From: Streptomyces viridiviolaceus
GTDB lineage: Bacteria > Actinomycetota > Actinomycetes > Streptomycetales > Streptomycetaceae
Direction of reading: 5' to 3'
Length of the DNA stretch: 64,000 bases
Assembly (NCBI RefSeq): GCF_014650995.1
Contig: NZ_BMWA01000024.1
Location: forward strand, 62,001 to 126,000
Shown: positions 1 to 8,345 of the stretch, piece by piece
Position numbering within the stretch: position 1 is the first letter of the stretch
Layout: each line of letters opens with the position of its first letter
Made by a program: the position numbers and the translations under genes
Notes under the pieces: generated by a model
Seen by the model: only the letters and a program-made list of their open reading frames with translations
Databases searched by the model: none
Told to the model about the DNA's origin: nothing

Positions 1-510
1 GCGGACCAGGTGGCGCGGCTGCTGCCGTTCCATTGGGTCCTGCCCAACACGCTCGCGGCCGGCATGTCGGAGATCATCGACCACCTCGGTGGTCAGCACG
101 GCCTTGTGACGTGGCTGGACCGGCACCCTGGCCTGCCGCGACTGGTGGCGCGGTTGTACGTCGTCATGGGCCTCCTCGACCGATACAGCGAAGAGCCCGC
201 GGTCGTCACCGCCCTGCGTGAATCCAGGGAGCGAACACCCTACCCACCCGGGTTGAAGGGCTGCCTGCTCCCGGAAACCGACGACGAAACGCTCGCCGGC
301 ATCGCTTTCGAGATCGAAGAGCTGCTCGGCGACGGTCACGGAGAACAGGCGGCCGAGCTGGCGGAGGCCGCGGCGACATGGCTGCAACAGGCCGCGCCGC
401 GCGCAGAGGAGCTCAACCCCGAAGTCGGTGAGCTGGGCGAGTTGATGAACCACATGCGCCATGACATCCGGACCGCAGCCGACAGCTGGACATCACAGCG
501 ATCGGTCTGA
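1..510 (+). CDS. Hypothetical protein, probably cut by the window edge
   Basis: I do not recognise this protein. The frame is open from base 1; a GTG at 10 would give 166 aa, but the true start may lie upstream, so it is treated as 5'-partial. Codon use is typical of the neighbours, with G/C at nearly all third positions. The product is soluble-looking and rich in Glu, Ala and Leu. Its middle and C-terminal half look alpha-helical, and no signal peptide or membrane segment is visible. It ends 18 bp from the convergent cydB stop, so it is not part of the cyd operon. The reading frame is fairly secure; the function is unknown. Confidence 0.6.
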   Translation, partial: ADQVARLLPFHWVLPNTLAAGMSEIIDHLGGQHGLVTWLDRHPGLPRLVARLYVVMGLLDRYSEEPAVVTALRESRERTPYPPGLKGCLLPETDDETLAGIAFEIEELLGDGHGEQAAELAEAAATWLQQAAPRAEELNPEVGELGELMNHMRHDIRTAADSWTSQRSV

Positions 511-528
511 AGTGATCGAGGTTTCCGC

Positions 529-1563
529 TCAGTGGGAGCTGGGGGGCTGGGGGCGCGCCTCGGGCGGCGCGGCAGGACTGCGCCGCTGGAAGGTCGCGTA
601 CAGCAGCCACAAGGAGGGAGCCAGCAGGACCGCTCCTACCGCCAGCGCGATCAGGCAGGCGGAGAGGACCGCGCCGTCGGAGGCGGCCTGGTCGACCGTC
701 GTACCGCCCACCAGCATGGCGGGGTACTGCGCCGCGCCCCAGGCCCACAGGATCGCGGCGACGGCCAGCGCCGCGACGGGCCGTGCCAGTACGTAACGCC
801 TCCTGTGCAGCAGCACGAGCCCGCTGAGACCGGCGACGGCACTGAGGACCACGAGGGGCAGCCCGCGGTGGGTCAGTCCCCGGAAGAGGTCCGGCGCATC
901 GGCGTGCAGTACGGCGATCCCGACGCACGCGACGGCACCGCACGTCAGGCCGCTGATGATGCCGCGGCGGGCGAAGGCGGCGGCGAGAGCGGTCCGGTCC
1001 TCGCGGGCGGCGTCGGCGCACAGGTACACCGCTGCCAGGTGGGCGCAGGTCAGCACGGCCAGGACACCGCCGAGGATCGACGTCGGGTTGAGCCAGCTGG
1101 TGAGGACGTCACCCTCGGCGAGGCCGGGCGGCACCCGTCCGGAGGCGACGCCGCCGGCGACGGTGCCGAGGAAGAACGGTGTGATCAGCGAGGACAGGGC
1201 GAAGCAGGCGCCGAACAGACGTTGCTGCCACAGCTCGGTGCTGGCCTTGCGGAAGGCGAAGGCGGCTCCGCGGGCGATGATGCCGAGGGCCGCGAGGGTC
1301 AGCGGCAGGTAGAGCGTGGACATGACGGCGGCGAAGACCGGTGAGAAGGCCGACCACAGCAGCACGATCACGAAGATCAGCCAGACGTGGTTGGCCTCCC
1401 ACACGGGGCCGATGCTGTGCTCGACCAGTTGACGCTGGGGCCGTCCCCGTCGTGACCCGCCGGCGAGGAGGTCCCACACGCCGGCGCCGAAGTCGGCACC
1501 GCCGAAGACGGCGTAGCAGGTGAGACCCACCCACATGACGGCGAGCGCCGTGTCTGCGAGCAC
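529..1563 (-). CDS. cydB: Cytochrome bd ubiquinol oxidase subunit II
   Basis: Membrane subunit of the bd-type quinol oxidase, which reduces O2 to water with high affinity and forms proton-motive force without pumping. The 344-aa product has the family's near-N-terminal GGADFGAGVWDLL motif, the WEANHVW motif around residue 57 and about eight hydrophobic segments. The GTG start at 1563 has a GGAGG site five bases upstream. It lies 75 bp downstream of cydA on the same strand, so the two are probably co-transcribed. No cydCD (heme/thiol exporter) genes follow, unlike in many Streptomyces cyd clusters. Confidence 0.95.
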   Translation of the reverse strand: MLADTALAVMWVGLTCYAVFGGADFGAGVWDLLAGGSRRGRPQRQLVEHSIGPVWEANHVWLIFVIVLLWSAFSPVFAAVMSTLYLPLTLAALGIIARGAAFAFRKASTELWQQRLFGACFALSSLITPFFLGTVAGGVASGRVPPGLAEGDVLTSWLNPTSILGGVLAVLTCAHLAAVYLCADAAREDRTALAAAFARRGIISGLTCGAVACVGIAVLHADAPDLFRGLTHRGLPLVVLSAVAGLSGLVLLHRRRYVLARPVAALAVAAILWAWGAAQYPAMLVGGTTVDQAASDGAVLSACLIALAVGAVLLAPSLWLLYATFQRRSPAAPPEARPQPPSSH

Positions 1564-1638
1564 GGTGACCTCCAGTGGTGGCCGGGGAATCGGGACGCGG
1601 ATCGGGTGGTGCCGGACGGGTGACGGAAACTCCCACGG

Positions 1639-3057
1639 TCACACGACCGGGTAGCGTTCGACGTCCTCTTCCTGCGGCGCGAGCGGCACGGCCGTGCGCG
1701 TGGCCAGACGGCGCAGGACGTACACCGTGGCCACGGTCATGGCGGCATAGACGACCAGCACCAGCCACAGGCCGGTCATCAGCCCGGGCGCGGGGTTGAC
1801 GGCGTCCCGCACGCTCATGATCCCCCACACGATCCACGGCTGCCGTCCGAGTTCGGTGACACACCAGCCGCACTCCAACGCGATCACCGAGGCAGGTCCG
1901 GCGATCGCGGCGAGCCACAGGAACAGGCGCGATCCGCGCTGGTCGAGCAGTTCACCGTTGCCACGTCGGCCACGCCACCACGAGAGCAGCAGCCAGGCCC
2001 CGAGGAGCAGCAGGAAGAGCCCGACGGCGACCATCACGTCGAACGCCCAGTGCACCGCTGTGACCGCGGGCCACTGACTGCGCGGCACCTTGTCCAGGCC
2101 CTGGACGACGGTGCTGGGGTGGTATCCGATCAGCAGGGAGAGCCCGTTCGGGATCTCCAGCCCGTAGCGCAGGGCGTCGTCGCGGGCGATGCCGCCGAGT
2201 GTCAGGGGCACGTGGGAGCCGGTGGTGTACACGCCTTCCATGGCGGCCAGCTTCGCCGGCTGGTACTCGGCCAGGAACCGTGCGGCCCAGTCGCCGACGA
2301 CGATCTGGAACGGGGTCACCACTGCGCCCAGTGTGAACGGGATGAAGAACCCGGCCTTGTGATAGGAGTCCCGGCGGCCCCGCAGCATGGCGACCGCATA
2401 GACCGCGGCGGTCAGGAAGGACGCCACCATGAACGCCGCCAGGATCATGTGCACGGTCTGGGGCGGGCTCGCCGGGTTGAGCATGGCCGCCCAGGGGTCC
2501 ACGTCGACGACTTTCCCGTCCCGCAGGGTGAATCCGCGGGGCTGGTTCATCCACGCGTTGGCGCAGACGACGAAGAACGCCGAGGCCACGCCCGCGACCA
2601 CGATCGGCAAGCCGGTGAGCAGGTGCCGCCTGGGGGGCATCCGGTCCCAGGCGTAGAGGTAGATGCCCAGAAAGATCGCCTCGATGAAGAACGCGATGCC
2701 CTCCAGCGCGAAGGGCAAGCCGATGACCTGCCCGTACGTGCCCATCAGGCCGGGCCACAGCAGCCCCATCTCGAAGCTGAGGATGGTGCCGGAGACGGCG
2801 CCCACCGCGAACAGGACCCCCATGCCTCGGGCCCATCGGCGTGCCAGCAGGCGGTGCGCGGGATCTCCTGTGCGGATGCCGTACCACTCGGCGATGAGCG
2901 TCAGGGCGGGCAGCCCCACGCCGAGGCAGGCCACGACGATGTGCCAGGCCAGTGAGAATCCCATTTGTGCCCGGGCCGCGGCCAGGTCGCCGTCCGACAC
3001 CCCGTCCGCCGCCAGGGCGGCGAACGACCGGACGCCGCAGGCGAGGCGATCGAGCAC
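1639..3057 (-). CDS. cydA: Cytochrome bd ubiquinol oxidase subunit I
   Basis: Heme-bearing subunit of cytochrome bd (hemes b558, b595 and d; quinol site). The 472-aa product shows an early histidine in LAWHIVV, fitting the b595 ligand, a second in QTVHM, fitting a b558 ligand, and the diagnostic GRQPW motif in the C-terminal half. Nine or so membrane spans are evident. The GTG start at 3057 has GGGAG six bases upstream; it gives about 20 residues more than usual before the first helix, and a GTG 19 codons further in is an alternative. It is first gene of the cydAB operon and divergent from the GreA-like gene. Confidence 0.95.
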   Translation of the reverse strand: MLDRLACGVRSFAALAADGVSDGDLAAARAQMGFSLAWHIVVACLGVGLPALTLIAEWYGIRTGDPAHRLLARRWARGMGVLFAVGAVSGTILSFEMGLLWPGLMGTYGQVIGLPFALEGIAFFIEAIFLGIYLYAWDRMPPRRHLLTGLPIVVAGVASAFFVVCANAWMNQPRGFTLRDGKVVDVDPWAAMLNPASPPQTVHMILAAFMVASFLTAAVYAVAMLRGRRDSYHKAGFFIPFTLGAVVTPFQIVVGDWAARFLAEYQPAKLAAMEGVYTTGSHVPLTLGGIARDDALRYGLEIPNGLSLLIGYHPSTVVQGLDKVPRSQWPAVTAVHWAFDVMVAVGLFLLLLGAWLLLSWWRGRRGNGELLDQRGSRLFLWLAAIAGPASVIALECGWCVTELGRQPWIVWGIMSVRDAVNPAPGLMTGLWLVLVVYAAMTVATVYVLRRLATRTAVPLAPQEEDVERYPVV

Positions 3058-3084
3058 GAGTTACTCCCGGAACGGTACGAAACA

Positions 3085-3099
3085 AGGCCCTTTTGGCCT
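3085..3099. promoter_or_regulatory. Palindrome in the cydA upstream region
   Basis: AGGCC-CTTTT-GGCCT is an interrupted inverted repeat 28-42 bp upstream of the cydA start, in an AT-richer patch. Its position suits a redox or dormancy regulator of cytochrome bd. It does not match the Rex site I know from Streptomyces (TGTGA-N8-TCACA) and only loosely resembles DevR/OsdR boxes. No regulator is assigned. Confidence 0.3.
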
Positions 3100-3315
3100 G
3101 ATTTTTCAGAGATGACCGTATCCCCCGAGGGCAGGGAAGAGCCCGCAGCGCCACGCATGGCACTCGCCCTCGACTGCGGCGTGGGCCGTCCGCTGCCGCC
3201 GGTGCGCCACTTCGCACGGAAGAACCGCCGCGGCGGCACCACCTCCGCTACGATGCCGAAATCAGGCGGTTTTGTATCGCTTTGCCCCCATGCACTCCCA
3301 CCCCGAGGACCCGGC

Positions 3316-3792
3316 ATGTCCAGCGAACCAGCGCCGATCAGCGACGCCGCCCGTCAAGCCCTCGAGCAGGAGCTCGCCGATCTGTGCGACGAACGCGCGA
3401 CGGTCGCGGCAACCCTCCGGAACAACGACGGGGTGGGCGACCGCGCCGACGAGGCGGACGAGTTGCAGCGGGCCGACGCTCTCGAGCGTCTGGACGCCCG
3501 CATCGCGCAGATCACCACTCGGCTCCGTCGGGCGAGCGTGGCCGGCCCGCCTCCCACCGATGTGGTCGGCGTGGGCAGCACGGTGACCGTGCGCTTCGCG
3601 GACGGCACGGTCGAGACCGTACAGATCGGCGAGACGGCCCAGGCACTGGACCGGACGTTGGTCACGTCCGACAGTCCGCTCGGCCGCGCACTGCTCGGCC
3701 GCCGCGCCGGCGACTCGTTGCACTACGACACGCCCGACGGGCGGGCGACCGCGGTCGTGGTGTCCCTCGGCGGGTCATCCGGCGGGCAGTGA
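3316..3792 (+). CDS. GreA/GreB-family elongation-factor-like protein
   Basis: A 158-aa protein with the GreA layout: an N-terminal charged coiled coil (about residues 8-75) and a C-terminal FKBP-like domain (about 85-155). The latter carries the family signature SPLGRALLGRRAGD. True GreA enters the RNA polymerase secondary channel and stimulates cleavage of backtracked RNA; Streptomyces carries several divergent paralogues and this may instead be an anti-GreA or Rnk-like polymerase binder. The coil tip has acidic residues (DGVGDRADEADE). ATG 3316 is preferred although upstream in-frame starts exist. Monocistronic by context, divergent from cydA. Confidence 0.8.
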   Translation: MSSEPAPISDAARQALEQELADLCDERATVAATLRNNDGVGDRADEADELQRADALERLDARIAQITTRLRRASVAGPPPTDVVGVGSTVTVRFADGTVETVQIGETAQALDRTLVTSDSPLGRALLGRRAGDSLHYDTPDGRATAVVVSLGGSSGGQ

Positions 3793-3813
3793 CGCCCCCG
3801 GCCGCGCCCGGGC

Positions 3814-4092
3814 TCAGCCCCGGTAGCCGGTCGGCGGGAAGGAACCCCGGTGCTTGCGCGGGGAGCCCGTCGGGATGTCCCCCGCGTTGGCCTCGCTGTC
3901 GACCTGGTCCAGCACCGCTCGGTACACGGTGTCCGCGTCCTGCGGCGCCCGGGCGGGCAGCCCCGCCTCTTCTCGCTCCCTTACCGTCCGCGCGTCCAGT
4001 TCGTCCTGGTCGGGCCGGCGGGGCATCCCACGGGTGTGGCCGTACGCCGGGTCGCCCTCGACCGCTCGATTGGGCTTGTGGTGGTGTGCCAT
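3814..4092 (-). CDS. Small hypothetical hydrophilic protein
   Basis: A 92-aa, highly charged protein with no membrane segment. It starts MAHHHKPNRAVEGDP, contains a central helical stretch rich in Arg and Glu, and ends in a basic Pro/Gly tail. I recall similar short proteins in other Streptomyces but no function. Its start is downstream of a GGAGGA site (complement of tcctcc near 4097). It lies 59 bp downstream of the ClpC-type ATPase on the same strand and could be co-transcribed with it. The coding call rests on codon bias, ribosome site and context. Confidence 0.6.
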   Translation of the reverse strand: MAHHHKPNRAVEGDPAYGHTRGMPRRPDQDELDARTVREREEAGLPARAPQDADTVYRAVLDQVDSEANAGDIPTGSPRKHRGSFPPTGYRG

Positions 4093-4151
4093 GGCTGCGT
4101 CCTCCTCCGATGCGCACCCCGGCGCCCTTGTGCACGGGTGCGCATGCCGCG

Positions 4152-6692
4152 TCAGGACTGCTCGTCGGAATCCTGCCTCGAACTCTGGCTCCCGCTCTGC
4201 GCGGCGACCGCGGGGTCGCCTTTGCCGACCGTGCAGTGAAGGGAGTCGTCCCGCACGTCGGCGACGATGGTGTCACCGGGTTCGGCCTCGCCGCCCAGCA
4301 GGAGTTCTGCGATGCGGTTGTCGAGTTCGGCCTGGATCGTCCGCCGCAGCGGGCGGGCACCGAACTCCGGCTGGTGACCGTGGGCGATCAGCAGCTTCTT
4401 GGCGGCTTCCGTCACCTTCAGCTTCATGCCCTGCGCGTGCACCCGGTGCTCGCTCTGGGCCAGCAGGTGGTCCAGGATCTCCGACAGGTCTTCCTCGGTG
4501 AGGCTGTGGAAGATGATGATGTCGTCGATGCGGTTGAGGAACTCCGGCAGGAACCGGCCCCGCAGCTCCTCCATCAACTCGTCCTTGAGGTCGGAGACGT
4601 CGCCCTTGTGATCCAGGATGCGATGAGCTCCGATGTTCGAGGTCATGATGACGACACAGTGCCGGAAGTCCACGGTGCGGCCCTGGCCGTCGGTGAGCCG
4701 CCCGTCGTCGAGTATCTGCAGCAGGGTGTTGAAGACGTCGGGGTGGGCCTTCTCGACCTCGTCGAACAGGACGACGCTGTAGGGCTGCCTGCGGACCTTC
4801 TCGGTGAGCTGACCCGCTTCTTCGTACCCGACGTATCCGGGAGGGGCACCGACGAGCCGTGCGACCGTGTGCTTCTCCTGGAATTCGCTCATGTCGAAGC
4901 GGATCATGCGGTCCTCTTCGCCGAAGAGCAGCTCGGCGAGGGTCTTGGCCAGCTCCGTCTTGCCCACGCCGGTGGGACCGAGGAAGAGGAAGGAGCCCAC
5001 GGGCCGGTTCGGATCGCCCATGCCGGCCCGGTTGCGGCGCACCGCCTGCGAGACGGCGGTGACCGCCTCGTCCTGGCCGACGATCCGGGAGTGCATCTCC
5101 TCCTCCAGCTTGAGCAGCTTCTCCTTCTCGCTGGCGGTGAGCTGGGAGACCGGGATCCCCGTACGGCGGGAGATCACATCCGCGATGTCGACGGCGGTGA
5201 CGGAGACGACGCCCTCGCGGCGCTCCCCGATGCCCGCGAGTTCGCCCTCCGCCTCGGCGATCTGGTGCTTCAGCTGGGCGGCCTTCTCGAAGTCCTCCGC
5301 GGCGACGGCCTGGTCCTGTTCACGGCGCAGCTTGGCGATGCGGTCCTCGCGGCTGACCACTTCGGTGGAGCGACCGGCACTGCGCAGACGCACCCGTGCG
5401 CCCGCCTGGTCCATCACGTCGATCGCCTTGTCGGGCAGGAAGCGATCACTGATGTACCGGTCGGACAGTTCGGCCGCGGCCGCCAGGGCACCGTCGGCGA
5501 AGCGCACCTGGTGGTGGGCCTCGTACGCGTCGCGCAGCCCCTCGAGGATCTGCACCGTCTCCTCGACCGTCGGCTCGGGAACCATCACGGGCTGGAAGCG
5601 ACGTTCGAGCGCCGCGTCCTTCTCCACGTACTTGCGGTACTCGTCGATGGTCGTGGCGCCCACGACATGGAGTTCCCCGCGCGCGAGAGCCGGCTTGAGC
5701 ATGTTGCCGGCGTCCATCGAACCCTCGCCCGTGGCGCCCGCGCCGACCACCGTGTGCATTTCGTCGATGAACAGGATGATGTCACCGCGTGCTTGCTGAA
5801 CCTCCTCGATGACCTTCTTGAGCCGCTCCTCGAACTGCCCCCGGTACTGCGCACCCGCCACCATCCCGGACAGATCGAGAGCGACCACTCTCTTGTCCTT
5901 CAGGGTGTCGGGGACCTCGCCGGCCACGATCCGCTGCGCCAGCCCCTCCACGATCGCGGTCTTCCCGACACCGGGCTCACCGATGAGTACGGGATTGTTC
6001 TTGGACCGCCGCGACAGGATCTCGACGGTCTGCTCGATCTCCTCGGCCCGGCCGACCACGGGGTCGAGCTTGCCGGCCTTCGCCTCCTCCGTCAGGTCCC
6101 GTCCGAACTCGTCCAGGGTCGTCGCGGGCTGCTTGCGCTCGGCGGCCTGCCCGTCGCCGCGGGCCGCCTGCTCCGTGAGCCCCGCCAGCTTCCTCACGTC
6201 CTCGCCCTCCGCGCGCAGCAGTCGGGCGGCGCCCGAGTCGGCGCTGTCCAGGAGAGCGCCGAGGATGTGCTCGGGTCCGATGTAGGACACGCCGGTTGCC
6301 TGGGAACGTGCGTAGGCGGTGGCGAGGGTGCGCTTGGCAGCGGGCGTGAGACCCGGTTCGGAGGACGGCTCCCCCGACTCGCGGGGAAGCACCTCGGCGA
6401 TCTGGGACGCGAGCACGTCGGGATCCAGCCCCGCCTGAGCCAGGAGTCCGCGGGCGGGCTCGACCTTCGTGGCCGCCCACAAGAGGTGCTCCGTGTCCAG
6501 GTCGGACGTGCCGTCCTCCAGGGCCCGTCGCGCGGCCAGATTGAGGAGCTCCTGGGAGGACTCGGTCAGCAACCGTCCGATCGGCACCCGCTGCACCGCG
6601 GGGGGCGACGACGCGGGCGACATGCCAAAGAACCGGTTCAACAGTTCGCTGAACGGGTCGGACGATCCAAAACCGAACGACGACATCGACAT
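4152..6692 (-). CDS. ClpC-type AAA+ ATPase (Clp ATP-binding subunit family)
   Basis: Hexameric AAA+ unfoldase or disaggregase of 846 aa. After a Gly/Phe/Ser/Pro-rich leader of about 45 residues come the Clp-N repeats, a first AAA+ module with Walker A GEPGVGKT near residue 238, a short ClpC-style middle domain with a UVR-like coil (about 450-485), and a second AAA+ module with Walker A GPTGVGKT near 571. The start at 6692 is chosen because GGGAG lies five bases upstream and the protein then begins MSMSSFGFG; an in-frame ATG at 6746 is less convincing. After the MTSNIGA motif the (L/I/V)GF tripeptide that docks ClpC on ClpP is missing, so it may act without ClpP. The C-terminal tail is acidic and Ser-rich. 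Confidence 0.9.
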   Translation of the reverse strand: MSMSSFGFGSSDPFSELLNRFFGMSPASSPPAVQRVPIGRLLTESSQELLNLAARRALEDGTSDLDTEHLLWAATKVEPARGLLAQAGLDPDVLASQIAEVLPRESGEPSSEPGLTPAAKRTLATAYARSQATGVSYIGPEHILGALLDSADSGAARLLRAEGEDVRKLAGLTEQAARGDGQAAERKQPATTLDEFGRDLTEEAKAGKLDPVVGRAEEIEQTVEILSRRSKNNPVLIGEPGVGKTAIVEGLAQRIVAGEVPDTLKDKRVVALDLSGMVAGAQYRGQFEERLKKVIEEVQQARGDIILFIDEMHTVVGAGATGEGSMDAGNMLKPALARGELHVVGATTIDEYRKYVEKDAALERRFQPVMVPEPTVEETVQILEGLRDAYEAHHQVRFADGALAAAAELSDRYISDRFLPDKAIDVMDQAGARVRLRSAGRSTEVVSREDRIAKLRREQDQAVAAEDFEKAAQLKHQIAEAEGELAGIGERREGVVSVTAVDIADVISRRTGIPVSQLTASEKEKLLKLEEEMHSRIVGQDEAVTAVSQAVRRNRAGMGDPNRPVGSFLFLGPTGVGKTELAKTLAELLFGEEDRMIRFDMSEFQEKHTVARLVGAPPGYVGYEEAGQLTEKVRRQPYSVVLFDEVEKAHPDVFNTLLQILDDGRLTDGQGRTVDFRHCVVIMTSNIGAHRILDHKGDVSDLKDELMEELRGRFLPEFLNRIDDIIIFHSLTEEDLSEILDHLLAQSEHRVHAQGMKLKVTEAAKKLLIAHGHQPEFGARPLRRTIQAELDNRIAELLLGGEAEPGDTIVADVRDDSLHCTVGKGDPAVAAQSGSQSSRQDSDEQS

Positions 6693-6918
6693 GGCAGCTC
6701 CCGGTGCAGCGGCGGGTCTCTTCAACCGAAACGCCATGCCGACCACTCCGCAAGTGGAACGGGAGTCGCACGCGGACGCCCGAGCGCGCCCGCCTCAGCA
6801 GCCCGGTTTCAGCCGGTGACCGGTCTGATTCGCATGCCGGTGGGCGGCGGTGCGTCCACGTCCGTACTGGTCGCGCGTTGCCCTTGCCCCTCCTGATGAC
6901 CGATGCGGCGCGGCGCGA

Positions 6919-7194
6919 TCAGGGGCTGTCGCCGGACCAGTCGAAGCGGCTCCGGTCACCGGGACGGGGCCCGTACATCGCGCGTCCGCCGGCGCCGTAC
7001 CGCCCGAGTTCCGTCGGAAGTGCGACGCCGGTGTCGATCTCGTCCCGCGCCCAGCCGGTGATGTCGAGCAGCAGGCCGTCCAGCGGACCGCCGACCAGTT
7101 CGGCGTAGACGTGTCCCGGTCTCGGGCCGGGGTGCGGGTCCTCGTGATCCGTCCCGTAGACCCGGCCGCGCAGCAACTCCTCATCCCTGTCCAT
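6919..7194 (-). CDS. Small hypothetical protein
   Basis: A 91-aa acidic protein of a type I have seen in other Streptomyces, without known function. It carries a conserved-looking core, YAELVGGPLDGLLLDITGW, followed by a Gly/Arg/Pro-rich tail. ATG 7194 is chosen because GGGAGG lies nine bases upstream; a TTG at 7224 would add ten residues. No signal peptide or membrane segment is seen. It lies 64 bp downstream of the DinB-like gene on the same strand, so the pair may be transcribed together. Confidence 0.6.
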   Translation of the reverse strand: MDRDEELLRGRVYGTDHEDPHPGPRPGHVYAELVGGPLDGLLLDITGWARDEIDTGVALPTELGRYGAGGRAMYGPRPGDRSRFDWSGDSP

Positions 7195-7258
7195 GGCTGC
7201 CAGCCTCCCAGCCACCACTGACAACGAGGGGCAGCCGTCGGGGACCGAACCGTGCCGG

Positions 7259-7792
7259 TCAGCGCCGGGACGCTCCGTGCAGGATGCGCAGGAGCCCGAT
7301 CTCCGCGACGTTCTTGGTCAGTTCGACGTTGACCCAGCCCGCCACGTCCGCGAGCGACATGCCGTGCCCCCAGGGCAGGGTGGCGGTCCTCTCACCGGAG
7401 TCGAGCTCGGCGTCGGTCAGCTCGTGCAGTCGCGCCCGCCATTGTCGATTCAGCCCGCGCAGCCATTCCACGGCGCCTTCGGCGGTACCCGGCCAGAAGA
7501 TCTCCTCGCGTTCCGGAGGCGCTTGCTTCTCGAAGCAGTGGCCGAGCGTGGTCGTCCACCAGTAACCGATGTGCCAGGTGATCCATCCGATGGTGAGTGC
7601 CGGTACGGGGTCGGGCTCGGGCACCTGGAAGTCGGCGACCCACCGCCCTTGCCCGTCCGGCCGCACCGTCCAGTGGTACGGGTCGGGTGCCCAGAGGCAC
7701 CCGGCGTCGTCCAGTCCCTCGACGTGGTGCTCGAGCAGGGCCCAGGTGATGTCGAGCTGACGGATCAGGAGGTCGGTCCGGGGTGTGGTCAT
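7259..7792 (-). CDS. DinB-superfamily protein
   Basis: A 177-aa protein of the DinB/YfiT-like four-helix-bundle superfamily (MDMPI/DinB metalloenzyme fold). The typical pattern is visible: an early LLEHHVEGL helix, the central TIGWITWHIGYWW segment with a candidate metal-ligand histidine, and PWGHGMSLADVAGWVNVEL toward the C-terminus. Members include mycothiol- or bacillithiol-dependent transferases and isomerases, but many have unknown substrates, so only the fold is assigned. It is divergent from the MarR gene; the 138-bp gap contains AT-rich palindromes that could affect both promoters. Confidence 0.8.
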   Translation of the reverse strand: MTTPRTDLLIRQLDITWALLEHHVEGLDDAGCLWAPDPYHWTVRPDGQGRWVADFQVPEPDPVPALTIGWITWHIGYWWTTTLGHCFEKQAPPEREEIFWPGTAEGAVEWLRGLNRQWRARLHELTDAELDSGERTATLPWGHGMSLADVAGWVNVELTKNVAEIGLLRILHGASRR

Positions 7793-7885
7793 CCTCTGTC
7801 CAGACTGTGGTCGTCAGTGAAGTGCGCAGCGGGTCGCCGCCCGCAGCGGCCGGCTTCCCGGCCCGCGGGTTTGCTCACGATCATC

Positions 7886-7912
7886 TAATCGTTGATTACT
7901 CATCGAATAATC
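7886..7912. promoter_or_regulatory. Candidate MarR operator
   Basis: TAATC-GTT-GATTA (7886-7898) is a 5-3-5 inverted repeat, and a further TAATC at 7908-7912 pairs with the same GATTA half. The block is strikingly AT-rich for this genome and lies 19-45 bp before the MarR start. MarR proteins typically bind such palindromes in their own promoter, so autoregulation is likely. Confidence 0.5.
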
Positions 7913-7930
7913 ACCGATCCAAGGGGCCCC

Positions 7931-8341
7931 ATGGACGACCTCGCCCTCGCTCTCGCGCTGGCCCGTGCCGCGAGCGGTATGCGCCGACGACTGGAGGTCC
8001 ACGGTCTTTCGTTCCGGGAGTTCGCCGTGCTCCATCACCTCGCCGAGGCCCCTGGACGACAGCTGCGGCGCATCGACCTCGTCGACCTGCTCGGCCCGAC
8101 CCCTTCGGGCGTCGCCCGGCTGCTGGCGCCGCTGGAGAAGCAGGGATACGTCACGCGCCGCCCCGATCCGCGCGACGCGCGCCGTGCGCTGGTCGCCCTG
8201 ACCGAGGTCGGAGGGGACCGCGCCGAGGAGGCCCGGACCGTCGCCACCGGCAAGGCCGCCGCACTGCTGTCCCAGGTCCTCGGCACCTCCGACCGGGAGA
8301 CGCTCGCCGGGCTGCTCGACCGTCTCACCCGGGTGGTGTGA
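7931..8341 (+). CDS. MarR-family transcriptional regulator
   Basis: A 136-aa winged-helix regulator. The DNA-binding region spans about residues 30-95, with the recognition-helix area TPSGVARLLAPLEKQGYV followed by the wing RRPDPRDARRALV, a classic MarR signature. ATG 7931 has AAGGGG four bases upstream; a TTG at 7892 would lie inside the operator and is not used. The gene ends only 4 bp before the damaged NADP-dependent oxidoreductase, so it probably controlled that enzyme in response to a small phenolic, quinone or electrophile ligand. The ligand itself cannot be read from the sequence. Confidence 0.88.
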   Translation: MDDLALALALARAASGMRRRLEVHGLSFREFAVLHHLAEAPGRQLRRIDLVDLLGPTPSGVARLLAPLEKQGYVTRRPDPRDARRALVALTEVGGDRAEEARTVATGKAAALLSQVLGTSDRETLAGLLDRLTRVV

Positions 8342-8345
8342 CGCC

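Noticed and set aside
3282..6896. 1204-codon open frame on the plus strand
   Set aside because: It is the antisense shadow of the ClpC-type gene. Its text is Arg/Gly/Asp/Val-rich with repetitive LGDL/VVDV patterns from G/C third positions, and the opposite frame encodes a clear AAA+ protein.
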